6,831 nt of DNA from an uncultured Caulobacterales bacterium (lineage in GTDB: Bacteria; Pseudomonadota; Alphaproteobacteria; Caulobacterales; Caulobacteraceae). Where the stretch lies: the NCBI GenBank assembly GCA_903889785.1, contig CAISYT010000075.1:1-6831 (forward strand), read 5' to 3'. Both the position numbers and the translations under genes were made by a program. This document shows positions 1-6,556 of this stretch, one piece after another. Under the pieces are notes generated by a model, which was given only the letters and a program-made list of their open reading frames with translations, had not been told where the DNA came from and searched no databases. Within the stretch, counting starts at the first letter, position 1, and every line of letters begins with the position of its first letter.

Positions 1-1
1 C

Positions 2-820
2 GCCGCCAGCCGGGTGGGCGGCATGGCTCAGTCGCTGGCGTTGAGCCAGTTTAGCTGCGACGGTATGCTGGTGCCGACAGTGCTTTACGGCCGTCATCCG
101 GGTTGGGGTGCTCCGGGCGGGGCGGCCGTGCCGCTACAGGCATTCGAGGGCATGCTCGACGGCATAGAAGCCAACGGACTGTTTGGCCTGACCGACCTTG
201 TCATCACCGGCTATTTCGCCAGTGTCGAACAGGTCCGGGCTGCGGTGCGCGCCATCGACGCTGTGCGGGCAGCGCCCCGCGACGCCATTGCCTACACCAA
301 GGCCGCTCGGATTGTCGTGGATCCCACCATCGGCGACACCGGCAAGGGGCTGTATGTGCCGCAGGATGTGGCCGACGCCATCCGCGACGACCTATGCCCT
401 CGCGCCGACATCATCTGCCCCAATGCCTGGGAGCTCGAGTGGCTGACCGGCCAGGACGCCCGCGATCCGCAGAACGCCGTGCGCGCCGCCGCCCGACTGG
501 GGCGGCCGGTCATGATCTCGTCGATAAACATTGGCAACGAGATCGGCGCGGTCTACGCCGACAAGCATGAGGCTTGGCTTGCCGCCCACCCGAAAGTCGC
601 CAGCGCGCCCAATGGCACTGGCGACCTGCTGACGGCTCTGTTCGCTGCCTCCCTGCTGGAAGGCCAGACAGCTTCAGATGCCTTGGCCTGTGCTGTAGGG
701 GGTGTGGTTGAGACGATCACCGCCGCGAGCGCCTGGGCCAGTCCTGAACTGCCCATCGTGGCCATGGGCGCGCGCATCAAACAGACGAGCCCATCCGTGC
801 GCATGGAGCGGCTCGCTTGA
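2..820 (+). CDS. pdxY: Pyridoxal kinase, PdxY type (5' end outside window)
   Basis: ATP-dependent kinase of the vitamin B6 salvage pathway, phosphorylating pyridoxal to pyridoxal 5'-phosphate in the cytoplasm (ribokinase-like fold). The frame is open to the window edge, and the first visible residues (AASRVGGMAQ) already match the N-terminal substrate region of PdxY. The true start is therefore probably about a dozen residues upstream, and the GTG at 14 is unlikely to be the start. Numbering residues from that GTG: a substrate-loop motif RHPGWG at 27-32, DPTIGDTGKGLYV at 103-115, the family NxxE-type motif in PNAWELEWLTG at 136-146, and the anion-hole/catalytic motif GTGD at 201-204 with Asp204 as expected catalytic base. 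The visible 272 residues plus the missing N-terminus fit the usual length of about 285. The TGA stop overlaps the TTG start of the next gene, suggesting an operon. It could be called pdxK in some schemes; the kinase activity is inferred from motifs. Confidence 0.88.
   Translation, partial: AASRVGGMAQSLALSQFSCDGMLVPTVLYGRHPGWGAPGGAAVPLQAFEGMLDGIEANGLFGLTDLVITGYFASVEQVRAAVRAIDAVRAAPRDAIAYTKAARIVVDPTIGDTGKGLYVPQDVADAIRDDLCPRADIICPNAWELEWLTGQDARDPQNAVRAAARLGRPVMISSINIGNEIGAVYADKHEAWLAAHPKVASAPNGTGDLLTALFAASLLEGQTASDALACAVGGVVETITAASAWASPELPIVAMGARIKQTSPSVRMERLA
805..808 (+). promoter_or_regulatory. Ribosome binding site deciding the TTG start at 817
   Basis: GGAG lies inside the end of the kinase gene, 8 bases before TTG at 817. 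No ATG or GTG occurs in frame before residue 82, which is already past the catalytic SxxK motif. This site and the TTGA overlap are therefore the best support for the TTG start. Confidence 0.55.
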
Positions 821-1956
821 GCGGCGCAACCCCTCCCCCAATCCAAGGCCTGTGTCCGCCCCAGTTTCAGGCGGCACGCGACCAGTTCGAGCGACACCTA
901 GCTGACGGCGAGGACCTGGGCGCGGGGTTCGCCATCGCCATCAATGGCCGGCTCGTCATCGACCTGACCGGGGGCTGGGCCGACCGGCGCCAGGAGCGGG
1001 CATTTGGGCCGGATACCCTGGTCTCGATCTTCTCCACTACCAAGGCGGTCTCGGCCCTGATGATGGCCCGGTTGGTTGGCCAGAGGCGGCTGGACTATCG
1101 CCAGACGGTTGCCTCAATCTGGCCCGCCTTCGCGGCGGCGGGCAAACAGGACATCACCGTCGAAATGGTCCTGTCGCATCAGGCGGGCCTTTCGGGATTT
1201 CTAGAGCCGATGGAGCCCGTGGAATGGTTCGACCACGCGGCAATCTGCGCCAGACTCGCCGCAATGGCCCCGCTATGGCCGCCGGGAACCGCCAGCGGCT
1301 ACCACCCCCTGACGTTTGGGTTCATCGCCGACGAGATTCACCGGCGCATCGACGGCCGCAGTCTTGGCACGGCCCTACGTGAGGACCTCACGCAGCCCCT
1401 GGGTCTTGACCTATGGATCGGCCTGCCGGCGTCAGAGCATCATCGGGTTGCCGACATGCAGCGCCCCACTACCTTCCCAGCGTTCGGGACCGTCACCCCG
1501 GCGCTCAAGGCCGCCTTCCTGACACGCTGGTCCACGATTGGCGGCAAACGGTTGGACGGCTGGCTGAACCACGAATTTCCCGCCGCGGGCGGTCAGGCGA
1601 CCGCCGCTGCCCTGGCCAGGCTGATGGCCGCCATGGCCTGCGACGGTGCAATTGGCGACGTGCCGGTGCTGGCACGCGGAACTGCAATGCAAGCGGGGTC
1701 TGAGCGCATCGCCGGGCGGGATCTGGTGCTGCCGTTCGACGTGAGCTGGGGCGCGGGCTTTCTGCGTAACCCGCCCAACATGTTCTACGGACCAGAACAG
1801 TTCACGCTGGCCCATTCCGGCTGGGGCGGCAGCTGCGCCTTCGCCGACCCGGTGCGAGGTCTTTCCGGGGCCTATGTCATGAACCGCCAATCGACCGCCC
1901 TGGTCGGGGATATTCGGCCACGGCGGCTGATCGACGCGGTTTACGCGGCGCTCTAA
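817..1956 (+). CDS. Serine hydrolase of the beta-lactamase (class C / EstB-like) family
   Basis: Predicted 379-residue serine hydrolase of the beta-lactamase-related family (Pfam Beta-lactamase fold), which includes EstB-type esterases. Seen in the sequence: an N-terminal segment GGWADR at 52-57 followed by the nucleophile motif S73-T-T-K76, where Ser73 is the expected acylated serine and Lys76 its partner; GYHPLTFG at 161-168, placing Tyr162 at the second catalytic motif (this subfamily has YHxLTFG instead of the YxN of class C beta-lactamases); and HSG at 333-335 with GWGGS following, the third motif. The length fits the EstB-like group. No signal peptide is visible, so a cytoplasmic esterase or amidase is more likely than a drug-degrading beta-lactamase. 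The natural substrate cannot be read from sequence. The TTG start overlaps the pdxY stop by 4 bases, so translation is probably coupled, but any metabolic link to vitamin B6 is speculative. Confidence 0.87.
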   Translation: MSGATPPPIQGLCPPQFQAARDQFERHLADGEDLGAGFAIAINGRLVIDLTGGWADRRQERAFGPDTLVSIFSTTKAVSALMMARLVGQRRLDYRQTVASIWPAFAAAGKQDITVEMVLSHQAGLSGFLEPMEPVEWFDHAAICARLAAMAPLWPPGTASGYHPLTFGFIADEIHRRIDGRSLGTALREDLTQPLGLDLWIGLPASEHHRVADMQRPTTFPAFGTVTPALKAAFLTRWSTIGGKRLDGWLNHEFPAAGGQATAAALARLMAAMACDGAIGDVPVLARGTAMQAGSERIAGRDLVLPFDVSWGAGFLRNPPNMFYGPEQFTLAHSGWGGSCAFADPVRGLSGAYVMNRQSTALVGDIRPRRLIDAVYAAL

Positions 1957-1983
1957 CGCCGCCGCCAGCCTCGGGACCCGCCC

Positions 1984-2023
1984 AAAGGTGGCGGTAGCGT
2001 GGCGCTATACTGCCGCCTTCTTT
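1984..2023. terminator. Bidirectional stem-loop terminator overlapping the asd 3' end
   Basis: The plus strand can fold as AAAGG (1984-1988), a T-T mismatch, and GGCGG (1990-1994) pairing with CCGCC (2013-2017) and TTCTTT (2018-2023). The apex holds either TAGCG/CGCTA (1995-1999 with 2003-2007, loop TGG) or an alternative three-base extension. The A-rich left arm and T-rich right arm give a T-containing 3' side on both strands, as expected for a shared terminator between convergent genes. The right arm is made from the last codons (Lys-Lys-Ala-Ala-Val) and stop of asd. Pairing was done by eye, without energy calculation. Confidence 0.6.
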
Positions 2024-3036
2024 CCGATCATGCCGCGCTCGTGCAGCAGTTCGGCGATCTGCACGGCGTTGAGAGCCGCGCCCTTGCGCAGGTTGTCGGC
2101 CACCACCCACAGATTCAGCCCGTATTTCACGGTGTGGTCATTGCGGATTCGCGAGACATAGACTGGGAATTCGCCCTGGGCTTCCTTGGGCGTGATGTAG
2201 CCCGTCGGCTCACGCTTATCGACCACGACAATACCCGGTGCCTCGCGCAGGATTTCGCGCGCATCGTCCTCGTCGAGCGGTTTCTCGAACTCGATATTCA
2301 CCGCCTCGGAGTGGCCGACCATGACCGGCACGCGCACGCAGGTGACCGTCAGCTTGATCGCCGGATCAATCATCTTGTGGGTCTCATTCCACATCTTGGC
2401 CTCCTCATCGGTATAGCCGTCGTCATTGAACGCGCCGATGAAGGGGATGACGTTGAAGGCGATCTGTTTGGGAAACTTCTTCGGCTCGGACGGGCCGAGC
2501 ACAAAGATGCCCTTGGTCTGATCCCACAGCTCGTCCATGCCTTCCTTGCCCGCGCCAGAGACCGACTGGTAGGTCGAGACCACAACGCGCTTGATCTTGG
2601 CCGCGTCATGCAGGGGCTTAAGCGCCACAACCAGCTGGGCCGTCGAACAGTTCGGGTTAGCGATGATATTCTTGCGGTGCGCGAAACTGACATCGTCCGG
2701 GTTCACTTCCGGCACGATCAGGGGCACGTCCGGGTCCATCCGCCAGGCTGAGGAATTGTCGATCACGATCGGCCCAGCCGCACCGATCTTGGGCGACCAG
2801 ATCTTGGAGAATGAGCCCGACACGCTCATCAGCACGACATCGACCGTGGAAAAATCGAAGGTCTCAATGTCCTCGCACTTCAGAATCTGCGCGCCAAAAG
2901 AGACCTCGATACCGATGGATTTGCGGCTCGCAATGGCGTGAATCTTGTCCACGGGGAAGTTCACTTCCTCAATGATGTTCATCATTTCGCGGCCCACATT
3001 ACCTGTGGCGCCGACAACAGCGATCCGATAGCCCAT
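2005..3036 (-). CDS. asd: Aspartate-semialdehyde dehydrogenase
   Basis: Cytoplasmic NADPH-dependent enzyme that reduces L-aspartyl-4-phosphate to L-aspartate-4-semialdehyde. This is the branch point to lysine and diaminopimelate (cell wall), threonine and methionine. The 343-residue product has the N-terminal nucleotide-binding loop GATGNVG at 9-15, the acyl-enzyme motif NPNCST with catalytic Cys130, the segment SVSGAGKEG at 158-166, and RVPVMVGHSEAVN at 235-247 with catalytic His241. The length fits bacterial Asd. The ATG at 3036 is supported by AGAGGAG six bases upstream and by the glycine loop starting at residue 9. It lies on the same strand downstream of leuB but is separated by 324 bases holding an opposite-strand gene, so it may have its own promoter. 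Its last codons form part of a terminator stem shared with the convergent hydrolase gene. Confidence 0.97.
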   Translation of the reverse strand: MGYRIAVVGATGNVGREMMNIIEEVNFPVDKIHAIASRKSIGIEVSFGAQILKCEDIETFDFSTVDVVLMSVSGSFSKIWSPKIGAAGPIVIDNSSAWRMDPDVPLIVPEVNPDDVSFAHRKNIIANPNCSTAQLVVALKPLHDAAKIKRVVVSTYQSVSGAGKEGMDELWDQTKGIFVLGPSEPKKFPKQIAFNVIPFIGAFNDDGYTDEEAKMWNETHKMIDPAIKLTVTCVRVPVMVGHSEAVNIEFEKPLDEDDAREILREAPGIVVVDKREPTGYITPKEAQGEFPVYVSRIRNDHTVKYGLNLWVVADNLRKGAALNAVQIAELLHERGMIGKKAAV

Positions 3037-3042
3037 TGGAGG

Positions 3043-3049
3043 CTCCTCT
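3043..3049 (-). promoter_or_regulatory. Ribosome binding site of asd
   Basis: AGAGGAG on the minus strand, six bases before the ATG at 3036. It is the strongest Shine-Dalgarno match in the window and contrasts with leuC and leuB, which lack an obvious one. Confidence 0.75.
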
Positions 3050-3069
3050 CAACTCACGCGGATTTACAG

Positions 3070-3084
3070 AAGGGCGAAGCCCTT
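3070..3084. promoter_or_regulatory. Stem-loop in the asd leader
   Basis: Perfect 6-bp inverted repeat AAGGGC/GCCCTT with a GAA loop (plus strand; TTC on the minus strand). It sits 33 bases upstream of asd in the 150-base spacer shared with the divergent small gene. A weaker stem CTCTC/GAGAG (3086-3090 with 3100-3104) follows immediately. It could end transcripts coming from leuB or act as a leader structure for asd. No T-tract follows on either strand, so simple intrinsic termination is doubtful. Confidence 0.35.
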
Positions 3085-3144
3085 ACTCTCCCCGGTCCAG
3101 AGAGGCAAGCTTTGGGGCCACTTTACAGCCTCGGCGGGGGGGTA

Positions 3145-3158
3145 CCTGATCGGTCAGG
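3145..3158. repeat. Short inverted repeat in the divergent spacer
   Basis: CCTGA and TCAGG flank a TCGG centre, 28 bases upstream of the small plus-strand gene and 108 bases upstream of asd. The arms are only 5 bp. It could be an operator-like dyad or chance. No convincing promoter hexamers were found beside it on either strand. Confidence 0.25.
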
Positions 3159-3172
3159 GCCCAGCTAGAAAT

Positions 3173-3180
3173 AAGGGAGA
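3173..3180 (+). promoter_or_regulatory. Ribosome binding site of the small exported peptide gene
   Basis: AAGGGAGA lies six bases before the ATG at 3187. A purine-rich site at this spacing is one of the main reasons to treat the short reading frame as a gene. Confidence 0.5.
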
Positions 3181-3186
3181 CGTGTT

Positions 3187-3378
3187 ATGCTCCGAATGAT
3201 CCTGGTCGCCACCCTCGGCTGCAATGCCGCTGGCGGTGCCTTGGCCCAGACCCCCGCCGCTCCCCCGGCCCCGTCCGCCCTGACGTCGACCACCGGCACA
3301 CCGCCTGGCACCGACGGCATGATGGATGTCGCCCGGGTGGTGGTCGCCCAGCCGAAGTCGCTAGTTAAGGGCCCGTAA
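3187..3378 (+). CDS. Small exported Ala/Pro/Thr-rich peptide, function unknown
   Basis: A 63-residue protein that I do not recognise. It begins with a short positively charged start (MLR), a hydrophobic stretch at about 4-11, and an Ala-Leu-Ala|Gln signal peptidase I-like site after residue 20. The mature part would be about 43 residues: an Ala/Pro-rich segment (21-30), a Ser/Thr/Gly/Pro segment (32-43) and a C-terminal segment containing VARVVVAQ. Cys12 after Thr-Leu-Gly is an imperfect lipobox, so a lipoprotein is a less likely alternative. Support for a real gene: a good ribosome binding site, and about 53 of 63 codons ending in G or C, like its neighbours. It is divergent from asd and overlaps the last 18 bases of leuB tail to tail. 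Secretion and periplasmic location are inferred. A chance reading frame cannot be ruled out. Confidence 0.5.
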   Translation: MLRMILVATLGCNAAGGALAQTPAAPPAPSALTSTTGTPPGTDGMMDVARVVVAQPKSLVKGP

Positions 3379-4419
3379 CACCGCATCGCCCATCTGGGCG
3401 GTGGTGAGTGTGCCACCGATGTCGCGCGTGCGGGCACCGCCTTCCAGCGCCTTGACCACGGCGGCATGGAGCCGGTCCGCGGTTTCAGCCTGACCCAACG
3501 ACCAGCGCAGCGCCATTTCGAACGACAGGATCGCCGCAAGCGGATTGGCAACGCCCTGGCCGGCGATATCCGGTGCCGAACCATGGATCGGCTCATACAG
3601 CCCCGGCTTGCCCGCCGATCCGAGTGCCGCAGAGGGCAGCATGCCCAGCGAACCGGTCAGCTGAGCCGCAGCGTCGGATAGGATGTCACCGAACAGATTG
3701 TCCGTGACCAGCACGTCGAACTGGGTCGGGCGGCGCACGAGCTGCATAGCCGCGTTGTCGGCCAGCATGTGCTCAAGCTCGACGTCGGCGTAGTCGCGCC
3801 TGTGCAAGTCGGTCACGACCTCGCGCCACAGCACACCGCTTTCCATCACGTTCGACTTCTCGGCGCTGGTCACCTTATTGCGGCGGCCGCGCGCCAGTTC
3901 GAATGCCACGCGCGCAACACGCTCGATCTCGCTGGTGGTATAGACCTGGGTGTCGAAGCCACGGCGCTGGCCGTCCGGCAAGGTCTCAATGCCGCGCGGC
4001 TGGCCGAAATAGACCCCACCGGTCAGTTCGCGAACAATCACGATGTCGAGGCCGGCGACGATCTCGCGTTTGAGGCTGGAGGCGTCGGCCAGGGCGTCGA
4101 AACAGAGCGCCGGACGCAGGTTGGCGTAGACGTCCATCTCCTTGCGCAGGGTCAGCAAGCCCGCCTCGGGGCGTAGGTGCCGTGGCACCGAGGCCCATTG
4201 CGGCCCACCCACCGCACCCATCAGCACCGCGTGACTGGTTAGCGCCGCCTGCAGGGCGTCATCCGTCAGCGGTGTGCCGTGCGCATCGTAACTGGCACCA
4301 CCATAGATTTTTTCGTCGATGATCAGGTCGTTGGTCAGGGCGACGGCGATCTTGCGCACCTCGGTGCAGACCTCCGGTCCGATGCCGTCACCAGGGAGAA
4401 GCAGCAGGGTCTTGGACAT
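3361..4419 (-). CDS. leuB: 3-isopropylmalate dehydrogenase
   Basis: NAD-dependent cytoplasmic enzyme of leucine synthesis that oxidises (2R,3S)-3-isopropylmalate; the product decarboxylates to 4-methyl-2-oxopentanoate. The 352-residue protein starts with LLLPGDGIGPEV (6-17), typical of the family. The substrate region EAGLL (85-89) precedes Arg92, Arg102 (NLRP at 100-103) and Arg130. Catalytic Tyr137 lies in TGGVYFG and Lys188 in the following AEKSN stretch. Metal ligands fall at Asp221, Asp245 and Asp249 (TDNLFGDILSD, 239-249), and the NAD-binding segment YEPIHGSAPDIAG spans 275-287. Residue roles follow known IPMDH structures. The ATG at 4419 fits the family N-terminus, but no good ribosome binding site precedes it; the nearest GGAA is 11 bases away within a dyad. 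It lies 73 bases downstream of leuD, and its 3' end overlaps the small plus-strand gene by 18 bases. Confidence 0.97.
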   Translation of the reverse strand: MSKTLLLLPGDGIGPEVCTEVRKIAVALTNDLIIDEKIYGGASYDAHGTPLTDDALQAALTSHAVLMGAVGGPQWASVPRHLRPEAGLLTLRKEMDVYANLRPALCFDALADASSLKREIVAGLDIVIVRELTGGVYFGQPRGIETLPDGQRRGFDTQVYTTSEIERVARVAFELARGRRNKVTSAEKSNVMESGVLWREVVTDLHRRDYADVELEHMLADNAAMQLVRRPTQFDVLVTDNLFGDILSDAAAQLTGSLGMLPSAALGSAGKPGLYEPIHGSAPDIAGQGVANPLAAILSFEMALRWSLGQAETADRLHAAVVKALEGGARTRDIGGTLTTAQMGDAVLRALN

Positions 4420-4425
4420 GGTCAG

Positions 4426-4437
4426 ATCGGTTCCGAT
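4426..4437. repeat. Dyad upstream of the leuB start
   Basis: ATCGG-TT-CCGAT, perfect 5-bp arms around a two-base centre, ending six bases upstream of the leuB ATG. It covers the only GGAA-like sequence that could serve as a ribosome binding site on the minus strand. It might be a protein-binding dyad or a chance palindrome. A two-base loop makes a simple RNA hairpin unlikely. Confidence 0.3.
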
Positions 4438-4492
4438 GAGTCGATGTGATACGAAAGGCTATTGCGGCCCGACTTAGGCCTGCTGGGCGCGA

Positions 4493-5101
4493 TCAAGCCG
4501 CGACCCAGGGCTGAATCAGCTTGCGGCGCTCTTCAAAGGTGGTGATGTCGCCCTCGTGCTGCAGGGTCTCGCCGATGGCGTCCAGGCCCTTGAGCAGCTT
4601 GTTCTTCAGATTGGGATCGATCTCGAAACGATAGCTGGCCCCCGAGGGCGCCGTCACCGTCTGCTGTTCCAGGTCGACCGTGAAGATGTGGTTGCCGCCC
4701 TTAGCCTCGCTCTGCAGCGCCTGAACCTGCGCCTCCGGTAGCCGCACCAAGAGAAGTCCGTTGTTGGCGCAGTTGCCGGTGAAAATGTCGGCGAAGCTGG
4801 AACCAATCACACAACTGATCCCGAAATCGATCAGCGCCCAGGGGGCGTGCTCGCGCGATGAACCACAGCCGAAGTTCTCACCGGCGATCAGGATGCCGGC
4901 GTTCTTGTATTCCGGCTTATTGAGCACGAATTCGGGCTTCTCATGCCCCTGCTCGTCGAAGCGCCACTCAAAGAACAGGCCGCAACCCAGGCCTTCGCGC
5001 TCCACGGTCTTGAGGAACTGTTTTGGAATGATCTGGTCGGTATCGATATTGGCTTCAAGGAGCGGTGCGGCGCGCGCGTCGAGGCGGGTGAATGGGGTCA
5101 T
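4493..5101 (-). CDS. leuD: 3-isopropylmalate dehydratase small subunit
   Basis: Small subunit of isopropylmalate isomerase, which with LeuC converts 2-isopropylmalate to 3-isopropylmalate through dehydration and rehydration. The 202-residue protein has the aconitase-swivel-domain hallmarks: NIDTDQIIPKQFLK at 18-31, the Gly/Ser-rich loop GENFGCGSSREHAPWAL at 74-90 that contributes substrate-contacting residues, and GNCANNGLLLV at 109-119. The length matches bacterial LeuD (about 200). Its ATG directly follows the TAA of leuC with no intervening base, and GAGGG in the leuC 3' end sits 8 bases before the start, so the two subunits are probably made by coupled translation in balanced amounts. The 73 bases to leuB show no terminator. 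Confidence 0.97.
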   Translation of the reverse strand: MTPFTRLDARAAPLLEANIDTDQIIPKQFLKTVEREGLGCGLFFEWRFDEQGHEKPEFVLNKPEYKNAGILIAGENFGCGSSREHAPWALIDFGISCVIGSSFADIFTGNCANNGLLLVRLPEAQVQALQSEAKGGNHIFTVDLEQQTVTAPSGASYRFEIDPNLKNKLLKGLDAIGETLQHEGDITTFEERRKLIQPWVAA

Positions 5102-6505
5102 TTACAGGTCCCTCACATCGGCGATACGGCCGGCGATCGCCGCCGCTACGGCCATGACAGGGCTCATCAGGTGTGTGCGTCCGCCCCGGCCCTGGCGGCC
5201 TTCGAAGTTGCGATTACTGGTCGAGGCGCAGCGCTCGCCCGGGGCCAGGCGGTCGGGATTCATGCCCAGACACATCGAACAGCCTGGCTCGCGCCAGTCG
5301 AAGCCCGCGTCCTTGAAGATCACGTCTAGGCCCTCTTCCTCAGCCTGGGCCTTCACCAGGCCCGAGCCCGGCACGACCATGGCCTTCACATGGCTGGCCA
5401 CTTTTCGTCCCCGCGCCACGTCGGCGGCGGCGCGCAGATCCTCGATGCGACTGTTGGTGCAGGAGCCGATGAACACCCGGTCGATCCGGGCCTCGTCGAT
5501 TCTCTGGCCGGGCTTGAGGCCCATATAGTCGAGCGCCCGCTCCACCTGGGCCCGCTTGGCCTCGTCGTGGAAGGTTTCGGGGTCGGGAACCACGCCGTTG
5601 ATCGCCACCACGTCTTCCGGAGACGTACCCCATGTGACCTGCGGGATCAGCTGGCTCGCATCGATCGTGACCTCATGGTCGAAATGCGCGCCTTCGTCGG
5701 TGAAATAGCTTTTCCAACTGGCCAGGGCCATGTCCCAGGCTCCGGCCTTGGGTGTGGCGGGTCGGCCCATCAGATAGTCGAAGGTGGTTTGGTCGGGCGC
5801 GACCATCCCGGCCTTGGCCCCAGCCTCGATGGTCAGGTTGCAAAGCGTCATGCGGCCTTCCATCGATAGGGCTCGCACCGCGTCACCGGCATATTCGATG
5901 GCGTAACCGGTCCCGCCCGCGGTTCCGATGGTGGCGATCACCGCCAGAGCATAGTCCTTGGCCCCCACGCCGGGCACCGGAGTCCCTTCGATAAGCGCCC
6001 GCATGTTCTTGGCCTTTTTCTGGCGCAAGCTTTGGGTGGCCAGGACGTGCTCGACTTCGCTGGTGCCGATACCCATGGCCAGGGCGCCAAAGGCACCGTG
6101 GGTGGAAGTATGACTGTCGCCGCAGACGATGGTCATGCCCGGCTGGGTCCGGCCCTGTTCTGGGCCGATCACGTGTACGATGCCGTTGCGAATGTCGCCC
6201 ATCGGGAAGAACTCGATCCCGTTATCCTTGGCGTTGCGCTCCAGGGTTTGAAGCTGCAACCGCGCCTCGTCATCCTTGACGCCCGCGACGCCCAGGGCCT
6301 GACCCTCGGTCGGCGTATTGTGGTCAGCCACGGCCAGGGTGCGGTCCGGCCGGCGTACTGGACGGTGTGACGTGCGCAGGCCGGCGAAGGCCTGGGGCGT
6401 GGTCACCTCGTGGATCAGGTGCAGGTCGATGTACAGGATGGTGTCGCCGTCGCTACTGGCGACCGCGTGCGCATCCCAGATCTTGTCATAAAGGGTCTTG
6501 GCCAT
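5102..6505 (-). CDS. leuC: 3-isopropylmalate dehydratase large subunit
   Basis: Large, catalytic subunit of isopropylmalate isomerase in leucine synthesis; carries a [4Fe-4S] cluster and acts as a complex with LeuD in the cytoplasm. The 467-residue protein matches the bacterial LeuC length (about 465-470). Aconitase-family signatures seen: VADHNTPT at 59-66, GDSHTSTHGAFGALAMGIGTSE at 129-150, GSCTNSR at 347-353 with cluster ligand Cys349, and CSMCLGMNPD with Cys409 and Cys412 as the other two ligands, followed by ERCASTSNRNFEGRQG at 424-439. The start is fixed by the family N-terminus (MAKTLYDKIWDAH) and because no ATG, GTG or TTG occurs in frame between it and an upstream stop. No Shine-Dalgarno sequence is visible just before the ATG. 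It is first of the leuC-leuD-leuB run, 176 bases downstream of rplS on the same strand. Confidence 0.97.
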   Translation of the reverse strand: MAKTLYDKIWDAHAVASSDGDTILYIDLHLIHEVTTPQAFAGLRTSHRPVRRPDRTLAVADHNTPTEGQALGVAGVKDDEARLQLQTLERNAKDNGIEFFPMGDIRNGIVHVIGPEQGRTQPGMTIVCGDSHTSTHGAFGALAMGIGTSEVEHVLATQSLRQKKAKNMRALIEGTPVPGVGAKDYALAVIATIGTAGGTGYAIEYAGDAVRALSMEGRMTLCNLTIEAGAKAGMVAPDQTTFDYLMGRPATPKAGAWDMALASWKSYFTDEGAHFDHEVTIDASQLIPQVTWGTSPEDVVAINGVVPDPETFHDEAKRAQVERALDYMGLKPGQRIDEARIDRVFIGSCTNSRIEDLRAAADVARGRKVASHVKAMVVPGSGLVKAQAEEEGLDVIFKDAGFDWREPGCSMCLGMNPDRLAPGERCASTSNRNFEGRQGRGGRTHLMSPVMAVAAAIAGRIADVRDL

Positions 6506-6556
6506 GCGGGGATTTAGTGCGCCAGACCCCTCGAAGTCTAGGCCGAGCGCGAAGAA

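Noticed and set aside
14..16. GTG as start of pdxY
   Set aside because: The frame is open to the window edge and the residues before GTG continue the family N-terminus, so the gene simply begins outside the window.
1999..2751. Long plus-strand reading frame opposite asd
   Set aside because: It is the antisense shadow of a clear Asd gene in GC-rich DNA. Its product is low in recognisable motifs, and the minus-strand frame carries all catalytic motifs.
3136..3142. Run of seven G as a phase-variable tract
   Set aside because: It lies in a non-coding spacer, is short, and a run this long is unremarkable in GC-rich DNA.
3146..3171. Possible promoter (CTGATC and GCTAGAAA) for the small plus-strand gene
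   Set aside because: The match to the alphaproteobacterial consensus is poor at -35, and transcription would start inside the ribosome binding site.
3326..3350. Direct repeat GTCGCCC in the small gene
   Set aside because: Explained by repeated Val-Ala codons in a GC-rich frame.
4761..5528. Long plus-strand frame opposite leuD and leuC
   Set aside because: It spans the junction of two well-identified minus-strand genes, is Arg/Ser/Pro-rich as expected for a shadow frame, and has no recognisable domain.
5390..5869. Plus-strand frame inside leuC
   Set aside because: Shadow of the LeuC coding frame with no independent support.
6535..6540. Possible -10 element (TAGACT on the minus strand) for leuC
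   Set aside because: It matches the TATAAT consensus at four of six positions, but no acceptable -35 element stands 16-18 bases upstream. Too weak to list as a promoter.
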